DNA of 64,000 bases from Stenotrophomonas acidaminiphila (GTDB lineage: Bacteria > Pseudomonadota > Gammaproteobacteria > Xanthomonadales > Xanthomonadaceae): NCBI GenBank assembly GCA_002951995.1, contig CP019797.1:2774501-2838500 (forward strand), written 5' to 3'. A model generated the notes under the pieces. The model was not told the origin of the DNA. It searched no databases and worked only from the letters and a program-made list of their open reading frames with translations. Made by a program: the position numbers and the translations under genes. Of the stretch, positions 18,894-26,388 are shown piece after piece; the stretch's first letter is position 1; each line of letters opens with the position of its first letter.

Positions 18894-18923
18894 TTTCATT
18901 TTAATTAACTAATTGCTTTCATT
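18894..18923. promoter_or_regulatory. AT-rich candidate operator in a divergent promoter region
   Basis: CTTTCATT occurs at 18894-18901 and again at 18916-18923, 22 bp apart (two helical turns), with TTAATTAA between. This is the most AT-rich segment nearby and lies between the XRE-type regulator and a hypothetical gene. Autoregulation is inferred. Confidence 0.4.
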
Positions 18924-18981
18924 GGCCATGGACCCATGCGCGACGCCCGCACGGCGCCCGCCCCTGCCAAGGAGAAGCACC

Positions 18982-19503
18982 ATGCACAGCGCCCCCGCCG
19001 CCGGTGCGGCACCGGAGCACTTCATCCGCCACTACCTGGACGTGGACTACCGCGGCCGCTACGCCGGCGTGCTGCGGCGGCACCCGGCGCCATCGGAAGC
19101 CATCGCCGAACTGTGCCTGTTCCGCTTCTGGCTGGCCTGCCGCGCCTATGCGCATTCGGGCGCGGCGCCGGCACCGGTGCCGCCGCTTTACCTGCCGCCG
19201 CACTGGGCACCGCCGCGGCAGGCCGCCGGCGTGGACATCAGCCACGCGCTGGACGCCTGGTACGGGCACCTGCTGGAAAGCCGCTTCAACCTGTATGACC
19301 GCTTCTTCCACCTGGGCCGCAACCGCGACGATCCGCTGGGGCTGGACGCGGTGGCGCTGGCGCTGTCGTGCCAGCTGTTCGTGCAGCCCTGCGCGGCCAT
19401 GCGCACGTGCCTGCGGCATGAGGTGCACAGCCTGTTTTCCGCGGTGCATGCCGCCTTCGCCCCGCCGTCGCCCGCGCCGCAGCCGCCCCGCGGCGGCGCT
19501 TGA
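18982..19503 (+). CDS. hypothetical protein
   Basis: A 173-residue protein I do not recognise. It has no signal peptide or membrane segment. It is rich in aromatic and His residues (FIRHYLDVDYRGRYAGVLRRH; SRFNLYDRFFHLGRNRDD), with three Cys in the C-terminal third and a Pro-rich tail. ATG 18982 is preceded by AAGGAG at a 7-nt gap, a strong ribosome site, and is therefore chosen over ATG 18913. It is divergent from an XRE-type regulator. The stop is 59 bp before the DUF192 gene. Confidence 0.65.
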   Translation: MHSAPAAGAAPEHFIRHYLDVDYRGRYAGVLRRHPAPSEAIAELCLFRFWLACRAYAHSGAAPAPVPPLYLPPHWAPPRQAAGVDISHALDAWYGHLLESRFNLYDRFFHLGRNRDDPLGLDAVALALSCQLFVQPCAAMRTCLRHEVHSLFSAVHAAFAPPSPAPQPPRGGA

Positions 19504-19562
19504 CGCCACGCCACGCATCCGTGAAGGTGCGCAGCGCCTCCTTTCGCTTCGTGGATCACGCC

Positions 19563-20015
19563 ATGTCCCTGCCGCGCCATGCCGCCTGCCTGTCCGTCCT
19601 GCTGTTGCTGGGCGGTTGCGCCAGCGCCGGCGGGCACTGGGTGGAACTGGGCGGCACGCGCTACCACGTGGAGCTGGCGCAGGACGACGCCAGCCGCGCG
19701 CGCGGGCTGATGTTCCGCGACCACATGGACGCGGACCGCGGCATGCTGTTCATCCATGACCGCGTGGAACCGCAGGCGTACTGGATGAAGAACACCCGCA
19801 TCCCGCTGGACATCCTCTACTTCGACGACGCCCGCCGGCTGGTCAGCCAGCAGCGCGACGTACCGCCGTGCTCGGCCGGCGACGCCTGCCCGCCGTACCC
19901 CAGCTTCAAGCCGGCGCGCTATGTGCTGGAACTCAATGCCGGCCAGGCCGCGCGGCTGAAGCTGGAGGACGGCACCGAACTGGTGTTCGGGCCCGGCATC
20001 CCCAGCGGCAAGTGA
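19563..20015 (+). CDS. DUF192 lipoprotein
   Basis: A 150-residue DUF192-family protein of unknown biochemical role. A lipoprotein signal ends in LLLGGC, with lipidated Cys19. The DUF192 core follows: VELAQDDASRARGLMFRDHM, GMLFIHDRVEPQAYWMKNT (the conserved W-M-K-N-T), and the terminal VLELNAGQAARLKL. ATG 19563 puts the lipobox at the normal distance; an earlier in-frame ATG (19500) would bury the signal. Two Cys near the middle (PPCSAGDAC) may form a disulfide. Confidence 0.87.
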   Translation: MSLPRHAACLSVLLLLGGCASAGGHWVELGGTRYHVELAQDDASRARGLMFRDHMDADRGMLFIHDRVEPQAYWMKNTRIPLDILYFDDARRLVSQQRDVPPCSAGDACPPYPSFKPARYVLELNAGQAARLKLEDGTELVFGPGIPSGK

Positions 20016-20039
20016 GCGCGCGCGGCGCGTCAGGTTGAT

Positions 20040-20093
20040 CGCGCCGTTCGGCCGGGTGCCTTGAACGCGCCGTTCGGCCGGGTGCCTTGAACC
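20040..20093. repeat. two direct repeats of about 26 bp
   Basis: GCGCCGTTCGGCCGGGTGCCTTGAAC-type sequence occurs twice in tandem between the DUF192 gene and the SirB1 gene. No function is evident. Confidence 0.7.
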
Positions 20094-20121
20094 GGCCACG
20101 CTTTGCCGCCAGTCTTGGGGC

Positions 20122-20970
20122 ATGTCCGATACCCGCCTGACCCTGCCGCAGTGGGATGCGCTGGCCGACCTGGCCGACGACGCATTGCCGCTGCTGCCGA
20201 CCGCGCTGCTGATCGCGCGCGATGAATACCCGCACCTGGACCCGGGCCGCTACGACCGCCTGCTGCAGGCGCATGCCGACCACCTGCGGGTGGAAGTGGC
20301 GGCCATCGCCGAATGGCCGCTGAAAGTGGCGGCGATCAACCACCACCTGTTCAACGAACTGGGCTACAGCGGCAACCACGACGCCTACTACGACCCGCGC
20401 AACAGCTATCTCAACGAGGTGGTCACGCGCCGGCTCGGCAACCCGATCTCGCTGGCGCTGGTGCAGATGGAAGTCTGCCGCCGGCTCGGCCTGCCGCTGG
20501 AGGGCATTTCCTTCCCCGGCCATTTCCTGGTGCGGCTGCCGGTGGAGGAAGGCGTGCTGGTGATGGACCCGTTCAACGGCGGCCGCCCGCTGGGCGTGGA
20601 CGAACTGCGCGAGCGCGCGCGCAACAACCTGGGCGGGGAGGCCCCCGATGACCAGGTGCTGGCGCAGATCCTGGACCCGGCGCCGGCACGCGCCATCCTG
20701 ATGCGCATGCTGCGCAACCTGTATGGCGTGTACGCCGAGCGCGAGGAATGGGACCGCGCCGCGCGCAGCGCCGACCGTATCCTGAAACTGGCCCCGGAAC
20801 AGAGCGAGGCGCTGCGCGACCGCGGCCTGGCCTACCTGCGCCTGGACCACCGGGCCGGCGCGCGCGCGGACCTGTCGCTGTACCTGCGGCGCGAACCCGA
20901 TGCCGCCGACGCGGCGCAGGTGCGCGAACAGCTGATCGACCTCGGCGGCGAACGGCCGCAGCTGCACTGA
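20122..20970 (+). CDS. SirB1 family transglutaminase-like/TPR protein
   Basis: A 282-residue SirB1-family protein: an N-terminal transglutaminase-like domain (LFNELGYSGNHDAYYDPRNSYL, then RRLGNPISLALVQMEVCRRLGLP, SFPGHFLVRL) and C-terminal TPR-like helices (DRAARSADRILKLAPEQSEALRDRG). The Cys-His pair of active transglutaminases is only loosely represented (Cys in MEVC, His in FPGHF), so catalysis is unsure. In enterobacteria sirB1 lies near prfA/prmC, but here it stands alone. ATG 20122. REP-like palindromes follow its stop. Confidence 0.85.
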   Translation: MSDTRLTLPQWDALADLADDALPLLPTALLIARDEYPHLDPGRYDRLLQAHADHLRVEVAAIAEWPLKVAAINHHLFNELGYSGNHDAYYDPRNSYLNEVVTRRLGNPISLALVQMEVCRRLGLPLEGISFPGHFLVRLPVEEGVLVMDPFNGGRPLGVDELRERARNNLGGEAPDDQVLAQILDPAPARAILMRMLRNLYGVYAEREEWDRAARSADRILKLAPEQSEALRDRGLAYLRLDHRAGARADLSLYLRREPDAADAAQVREQLIDLGGERPQLH

Positions 20971-21043
20971 CCTTCGCACGCGGGCGCTGCCCGCACGCTG
21001 CATCGACCTGTGATGCGGGCCCTGACCCGCGCTGCATTGACCT

Positions 21044-21112
21044 GTGGATGCGGGGCTTGCCGCGCATGCGGCTTCACCGGGAACGCGCGTGCGGGGCAAG
21101 CCCCGCACCTAC
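21044..21112. repeat. isolated GTAG-type REP pair
   Basis: A degenerate left palindrome GATGCGGGGCTTGCCGCGCAT faces a well-kept right palindrome GTGCGGGGCAAGCCCCGCAC followed by CTAC (21089-21112), separated by about 20 bp including GGCTTCACCGGGAA. This is the same architecture as one unit of the 96-bp array at 39.65-40.7 kb. Confidence 0.75.
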
Positions 21113-21132
21113 GGCATCCCGGCCGGCTGGAC

Positions 21133-21324
21133 TCAGTCCAGCACCACCATCTCGAAATCGTCCTTGGTGGTGCCGCAATCCGGGCAGGTCCAGGTCTCGG
21201 GCACGTCTTCCCAGCGCGTGCCCGCGGCGATGCCCTCTTCGGGCAGGCCTTCGGCTTCGTTGTAGATGAAACCGCAGACGACGCACATCCAGGTGCGCAA
21301 GGTGGAGGCGGAAGCGTCGGACAT
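21133..21324 (-). CDS. rubredoxin
   Basis: A 63-residue rubredoxin, a one-iron electron carrier. The Fe(Cys)4 site is C14-x2-C17 (CVVC) and C47-x2-C50 (CPDC), with the usual GFIYNEAEG, WEDVPETW and KDDFEMV segments. The start is ATG 21324; the short Ser/Ala-rich leader is not conserved. It is divergent from thiE, a common arrangement in xanthomonads with hemL nearby. Its electron-transfer partner is not evident here. Confidence 0.95.
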   Translation of the reverse strand: MSDASASTLRTWMCVVCGFIYNEAEGLPEEGIAAGTRWEDVPETWTCPDCGTTKDDFEMVVLD

Positions 21325-21393
21325 CGGATAATCACGGCAACACGAGGGCGGTCGCAGATTGTCCCATTCCCGCCGCCGTACAGGTAGCCATCC

Positions 21394-22026
21394 ATGTCCC
21401 AGCCCATCCGTGCCGCCCGCGGCGTCTATCTGATCACCCCCGACGAGGCCGACACCGCGCGCCTGCTCGAACGCGTGCAGCCGCTGCTCGCCGCCGGCGC
21501 CACCTGGCTGCAATACCGCAACAAGAGCGCCGACGCCGGCACCCGGCATGAGCAGGCGCGGGCGCTGCAGGCGCTGTGCGCGGCCAGCGGCGTGCCGCTG
21601 ATCATCAACGACGATGCCGCCCTGGCCGCCGCCGTCGGTGCGGCCGGCGTGCACCTGGGCGAGGACGACGGCGACATCGCCGCCGCGCGCACGCTGCTCG
21701 GCCCCGGGGCCATCATCGGCGCGTCCTGCTACGACCAGCTGGCGCTGGCGCGGCGGGCCGTGGCCGCCGGCGCCAGCTACGTGGCGTTCGGTGCGTTCTT
21801 CCCCAGCCGCAGCAAGGCCACCACCCGGCGCGCGCATCCGCGGCTGCTGCACGAGGCCGCGGCGCTGGGCGTGCCGCGGGTGGCGATCGGCGGCCTGGCC
21901 GCGGACAACGCGGCGCCGCTGGTCGCGGCCGGCGCCGACCTGCTGGCGGTCATCAGCAGCGTGTTCGCCGCCGCCGACCCGGTGGCCGCGCTGCGCGGCT
22001 ACCAGTCCTGCTTCGCCACCGCCTGA
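21394..22026 (+). CDS. thiE: thiamine-phosphate synthase
   Basis: A 210-residue TIM-barrel enzyme joining HMP-PP and thiazole phosphate to form thiamine monophosphate. Motifs include [17 protein letters not shown] (pyrophosphate-binding Arg/Lys), [44 protein letters not shown] and VAIGGL. ATG 21394. I see no TPP riboswitch upstream, unlike thiC at 61 kb. It is divergent from rubredoxin. Downstream is the 104-bp tandem repeat array. Confidence 0.96.
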   Translation: MSQPIRAARGVYLITPDEADTARLLERVQPLLAAGATWLQYRNKSADAGTRHEQARALQALCAASGVPLIINDDAALAAAVGAAGVHLGEDDGDIAAARTLLGPGAIIGASCYDQLALARRAVAAGASYVAFGAFFPSRSKATTRRAHPRLLHEAAALGVPRVAIGGLAADNAAPLVAAGADLLAVISSVFAAADPVAALRGYQSCFATA

Positions 22027-22801
22027 GCAACGGCGGGGCGCGGCTTCGCCCTCGCCTCCAGGCAGACAACGCAACCGCGAGGCCCGGCCTCGCGCAGCGC
22101 CGGCCCAGAGCTACGCCGCGGCGCCGGGCGCGCACGACCACGGGAACCTGTAACGGACGATGCCCCGCAAAGCCCCGCTACGCGGCCAGGCCTCCACAGC
22201 GCCGGCCCATGGCCACGCCGGGGGGCGCCGGGCGCGCACGACCACGGGAATCTGTAACGGACGATGCCCCCGCACCGCCCGGCTACGCGGCCAGGCCTCC
22301 ATAGCGCCGGACCATGGCCACGCCGGCGCGCCGGGCGCGCACGACCACGGGAGCCTGTAACGGACGACGTCCCCCGCAAGGCCCGGCTACGCGGCCAGGC
22401 CTCCGCAGCGCCGGCCCAGGGTCACGCTGGGGCGCCGGGCGCGCACGACCACGGGAGCCTGTAACGGACGACGTGCCCCGCAAGGCCCGGCTACGCGGCC
22501 AGGCCTCCGCAGCGCCGGCCCAGGGTCACGCTGGGGCGCCGGACGCGCACGACCATGGGAACCTGTGGCGGGCAGCGACGCCGGGCGCCGCGGGTTGGGC
22601 CGTGCGCCCCTGCCCTGCTTCAGCGCGCGGCGGGCTTGTCGGTTCGACGGGGCTGTGCGGCTGCACGGCGGCGTGCTGCGGGGGATCGCCGCAGGCAGCA
22701 GCCCGCGGCAGACCCGGGCAGCGGCCATGGAAGCGCCGCGGCGGCGGCGCATGCCCCCGGCCCGCCCCCCTCCCGTGGGGAGCGGGGCTTGAACGGCGCG
22801 C
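22027..22801. other. intergenic region between thiE and the dipeptidase gene
   Basis: 775 bp between convergent genes. Most of it (about 22080-22575) is a 104-bp tandem repeat array. The remaining 225 bp are GC-rich with no recognisable gene or RNA. Confidence 0.7.
22080..22575. repeat. tandem array of about five 104-bp repeats
   Basis: The block GCGCCGGGCGCGCACGACCA recurs at 22121, 22225, 22328, 22432 and 22536, that is every 103-104 bp. Each unit continues with CGGGAxCCTGTAACGGACGA, CCCGGCTACGCGGCCAGGCC and an AGCGCCGGCC segment. The first unit is partly degraded and the last is truncated. The period is not a multiple of three, so it does not encode a repeat protein. It does not share the GTAG palindromes of the 96-bp array. 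Confidence 0.85.
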
Positions 22802-24076
22802 TTACTCCAGCGCCGCCTTGACCGCCGCCGGGTCGGCCAGGGCCTGCACCTGGCGGATCAGGCGCACGGTGTTGCCGCCGAGGATGGCGCTGATCTGGCG
22901 CTCGTCGTAGCCGGCGTCGAGCAGCGCCTGCACCACCTTGGGCAGCGCGGCGATGTCCTCGTAACCGTCCACGCCACCGCCGCCGTCCCAGTCCGCGCCC
23001 AGGCCGACGTGCTCCCAGCCGGCCACCTTGATGATGTGCAGCAGGTGGCGCATGTAATCGTCGAAATCGGCCTTGCGGATGTTGTACTTCGCGTCCAGCG
23101 CGGCCAGCTGCGCCTTGAGCTGCGCGCGCTCGGCCGCGCCCAGGTCGGCGCGGTCGCCGAACGCGTCGTAGAGCTTGCGCCGCTCGGCGCGGTATTCCGG
23201 GGTGGCGCCGGTGTCGACCAGGTAGCCGCCCAGCGAGTTCACCTGGATCACGCCGCCCTTCTTCGCCAGCGCGCGGATGCGCGCGTCGTCGATGTTGCGC
23301 GAATGCGCGAACACGTCGTAGGCGCCACTGTGGGAGAGGATGATCGGCGCCTTGCTCAGTGCCAGCATCTGGTCGAACACCGTGTTGGACGCATGCGACT
23401 GGTCGATAATGATGCCCAGCCGGTTGGCCTGCGCGATCAGCGCCTTGCCCTTCTCGCTGAGGCCGCCGTGCTCGCCCTCCGGGGCCACGCCCATGCCGGC
23501 CGAATCGGCGAAGTCGTTGTGGCTGATGTGCGCCAGCGAAATCATCCGCAGGCCCTGCTTGTAGTAGAAGCTGAGCAGGCTGGGATCGGCCTCCAGCGGA
23601 TAGGCGTTCTCCATGCTGATGTAGACCGACTTCCTGCCGGCGGCCTTGATCCGCGCCGCATCGTCGGCGGTGGTGGCCAGCTCGAACTTGTCCGGGTTGG
23701 CCGCGACCATCTCGCGGATTTCGGACAGGCGCCTGAGCCCGGCGTCGCGCGCCTTCAGTTTGCCCCCGGCATCACGCTCGCCCTGGCTGGTGAACACCAC
23801 CCAGAAGCCGCCATCGAGCCCGCCTTCGACCATGCGCGGGTAATCGACCTGCGAACCATCGTCCTGGAAGTCGTGGCGGTCGGTGATCTTCCAGCCGGGC
23901 CGCGAGAACAGCGCCGGCGTGTCCAGATGGGTGTCCAGGTTGATCGCCCGGGCCTGGATGGCGCGCGCGCGTTCGGAGATCTTCGCCGGGCCGGTACCGG
24001 CCTGGGCGGTGGTGGCGACAGCCAGCAGCAGCGCGGCCGACAGCGCACCGGCCTTGAACGTCATGTCGAACTTCAT
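22802..24076 (-). CDS. membrane dipeptidase (M19 family)
   Basis: A 424-residue zinc dipeptidase of the renal/membrane dipeptidase family, which cleaves a range of dipeptides. A Sec signal peptide ends near AQAG (about residue 26), placing it in the periplasm. Family zinc and active-site elements are visible: NLDTHLDTP (His and Asp), the bridging Glu in [42 protein letters not shown] and [13 protein letters not shown] 24076 has GGGAG just upstream and is preferred to ATG 24064. It is divergent from hemL. The length is normal for periplasmic proteobacterial members. Confidence 0.92.
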   Translation of the reverse strand: MKFDMTFKAGALSAALLLAVATTAQAGTGPAKISERARAIQARAINLDTHLDTPALFSRPGWKITDRHDFQDDGSQVDYPRMVEGGLDGGFWVVFTSQGERDAGGKLKARDAGLRRLSEIREMVAANPDKFELATTADDAARIKAAGRKSVYISMENAYPLEADPSLLSFYYKQGLRMISLAHISHNDFADSAGMGVAPEGEHGGLSEKGKALIAQANRLGIIIDQSHASNTVFDQMLALSKAPIILSHSGAYDVFAHSRNIDDARIRALAKKGGVIQVNSLGGYLVDTGATPEYRAERRKLYDAFGDRADLGAAERAQLKAQLAALDAKYNIRKADFDDYMRHLLHIIKVAGWEHVGLGADWDGGGGVDGYEDIAALPKVVQALLDAGYDERQISAILGGNTVRLIRQVQALADPAAVKAALE

Positions 24077-24224
24077 GGCTCTCCCTTGGGGACGGATCGT
24101 GGCGCATTCTTGCATGCGCCCGCCGCGCCCCTGCGGGCCATTGGTCATGGCGGCGGCGGCGCGTGGCAGCGCCCGGCGCGAAAGCGGACAATGGGCGCAT
24201 TCTTTCGTCACTCCCGTGCCTGCC

Positions 24225-25520
24225 ATGTCCCTGAACCACGACCAGTCCCACGCCCTGTTCACCCGCGCGCAGCAGCTGCTGCCCGGCGGCGTCAACTCGC
24301 CGGTGCGCGCGTTCAAGTCGGTCGGCGGCGAACCGTTCTTCGTGCAGCGTGCCGACGGCGCCTACCTGCATGACGTGGACGGCAACCGCTACATCGACTA
24401 CGTCGGCTCGTGGGGCCCGATGATCGTCGGCCACAACCACCCGGCGGTGCGCGAGGCGGTGCAGCGGGCCATCGGCAATGGCCTGTCGTTCGGCGCGCCC
24501 TGCCCGGCCGAGGTGACCATGGCCGAAACCATCACCCGCCTGGTGCCGTCGTGCGAGATGGTGCGCATGGTCAACTCCGGTACCGAGGCGACGCTGTCGG
24601 CGATCCGCCTGGCGCGCGGCGCCACCGGCCGCAGCAGGATCGTCAAGTTCGAAGGCTGCTACCACGGCCATGGCGACTCGTTCCTGGTCAAGGCCGGCAG
24701 CGGCATGCTGACCCTGGGCGTGCCGACCTCGCCGGGCGTGCCGGCCGGCCTGAGCGAACTGACCCTGACCCTGCCCTACAACGATTTCGAGGCCGCCACC
24801 GCGCTGTTCGAGGCGCAGGGTAGCGAGATCGCCGGGCTGATCATCGAACCGGTGGTCGGCAACGCCAACTGCATCCCGCCGCGCGACGGCTACCTGCAGC
24901 ACCTGCGCGCGCTGTGCACCCGGCATGGCGCGCTGCTGATCTTCGACGAAGTGATGACCGGCTTCCGCGTGGCGCTGGGCGGCGCACAGGCGCACTACGG
25001 CATCACCCCGGACCTGACCACCTTCGGCAAGATCATCGGCGGCGGCATGCCGGTGGGCGCCTACGGCGGCCGCCGCGACCTGATGCAGCAGATCGCCCCG
25101 GCCGGCCCGATCTACCAGGCCGGCACGCTCAGCGGCAACCCGGTGGCGATGGCCGCCGGCCTGGCGATGCTGGAGCTGATCCAGGCGCCCGGCTTCCACG
25201 CCGGCCTGGCCGCACGCACCGCGCGCCTGTGCGAGGGCCTGGAGGCGGCCGCGCGCGAGGCCGGCGTCGCCGTCACCACCACCTGCGTCGGCGCGATGTT
25301 CGGGCTGTTCTTCACCGACCAGAAGGTGGAGACCTACGCCCAGGCCACCGCCTGCGACATCGCCGCGTTCAACCGTTTCTTCCACGCGATGCTGGAGCGC
25401 GGCGTGTTCCTGGCGCCGTCGGCCTACGAGGCCGGGTTCCTGTCCAGCGCGCACGACGACGCGGTGATCGACGCCACCCTGGCCGCCGCGCGCGAAGCGT
25501 TCAAGGTGGTCGCCGCCTGA
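24225..25520 (+). CDS. hemL: glutamate-1-semialdehyde 2,1-aminomutase
   Basis: A 431-residue PLP enzyme that converts glutamate-1-semialdehyde to 5-aminolevulinate, the committed step of C5 tetrapyrrole synthesis. Motifs are [17 protein letters not shown], the gatekeeper loop [56 protein letters not shown] and the PLP-binding Lys in [20 protein letters not shown] 24225 gives the standard N-terminus. It has its own promoter region, divergent from the dipeptidase. A REP-like pair follows it. Confidence 0.97.
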   Translation: MSLNHDQSHALFTRAQQLLPGGVNSPVRAFKSVGGEPFFVQRADGAYLHDVDGNRYIDYVGSWGPMIVGHNHPAVREAVQRAIGNGLSFGAPCPAEVTMAETITRLVPSCEMVRMVNSGTEATLSAIRLARGATGRSRIVKFEGCYHGHGDSFLVKAGSGMLTLGVPTSPGVPAGLSELTLTLPYNDFEAATALFEAQGSEIAGLIIEPVVGNANCIPPRDGYLQHLRALCTRHGALLIFDEVMTGFRVALGGAQAHYGITPDLTTFGKIIGGGMPVGAYGGRRDLMQQIAPAGPIYQAGTLSGNPVAMAAGLAMLELIQAPGFHAGLAARTARLCEGLEAAAREAGVAVTTTCVGAMFGLFFTDQKVETYAQATACDIAAFNRFFHAMLERGVFLAPSAYEAGFLSSAHDDAVIDATLAAAREAFKVVAA

Positions 25521-25530
25521 GGCCCGGGGA

Positions 25531-25593
25531 GATGCGGGGCCTGCCCCGCATCGGCCTTCCGCACACAGCCCCCGTGCCGGGCAGGCCCGGCAC
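25531..25593. repeat. isolated REP-like palindrome pair
   Basis: GATGCGGGGCCTGCCCCGCATC (25531-25552) and GTGCCGGGCAGGCCCGGCAC (25574-25593) are two perfect palindromes about 21 bp apart. They resemble one unit of the 96-bp array, but the GTAG/CTAC ends are eroded. Confidence 0.7.
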
Positions 25594-25656
25594 CCGCGCT
25601 GCGTGCATGCAAGCGGCATCGCGCGCCGAAGTGCGCTCCTGCAGAAGGCGGCCCGC

Positions 25657-26244
25657 ATGATCCAGACGCTGCTGCTCGATTTCGACGGTCTGCTGGCCGA
25701 CTACGACCATTCCCGCCATCTCCAGCACCTGGCGGCGCTGGCCGGCTGCGCGCCGGCCATGGTCGACGCGGCGCTGCGCGGCGAGCACCTGGAACCGGCG
25801 CACGCGCGCGGCGACCTGGATGGCGAGGCCTTGCTGCAGGCGTTGAACACACGCCTCGGCAGCCGCCTGTCCGCCGCCGACTGGTTCGCCGCCCGTACCG
25901 CGGCCAGTGCCCTGCGCCGCGACACGCTCGCCCTGCTGCGGCAGCTGCGCCCGGCGGTCCGCGTCGCCGTGCTGACCAACAACGGCCCGCTGAGCGTGGC
26001 CGCGATCACCGCGCTGCTGCCCGGCATCGAGGTGCTGTGCAGCGCCACGCTGGGCGTGCGCAAGCCCGACCCGTGGATCTACCTGGCCGCGACCGCACGG
26101 CTCGGCGGCGTACCGGCCCGCACCCTGTTCGTCGATCACCTGTTCCGCAACGTGCAGGGCGCGCGCAGCGCCGGCCTGCACGCGGACACCGCGCACCACA
26201 CCCAGTCGCTGCGCCGCGTGCTGCGCCGCTACCGCCTGCTCTGA
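25657..26244 (+). CDS. HAD family hydrolase
   Basis: A 195-residue haloacid-dehalogenase-fold protein with a helical cap. Motif I is LLLDFDG (nucleophile Asp8, general acid Asp10), motif II AVLTNNG (Asn/Gly in place of the usual Thr/Ser-Asn) and motif III-like GVRKPDPWIY (Lys). The motif IV region reads LFVDHLFRN where most members have two acidic residues (V-D-D or D-x-x-x-D), so metal binding may be altered. The substrate is unknown. ATG 25657 is chosen over ATG 25603, which lies in REP-flanking DNA. Confidence 0.85.
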   Translation: MIQTLLLDFDGLLADYDHSRHLQHLAALAGCAPAMVDAALRGEHLEPAHARGDLDGEALLQALNTRLGSRLSAADWFAARTAASALRRDTLALLRQLRPAVRVAVLTNNGPLSVAAITALLPGIEVLCSATLGVRKPDPWIYLAATARLGGVPARTLFVDHLFRNVQGARSAGLHADTAHHTQSLRRVLRRYRLL

Positions 26245-26388
26245 GTGCCCGGCGGACGCGGGCCGCGCCGCCGGCCCGCCGTATCCTGCATCCCCCGCGC
26301 GACGGCCACCACGACGCGGCGGCGGCGTCTTGCCCTGTGCACGCCTGCACCGAACCGCGCCGGCCGTGGCCGGCGCGGTCGCCCGTGC

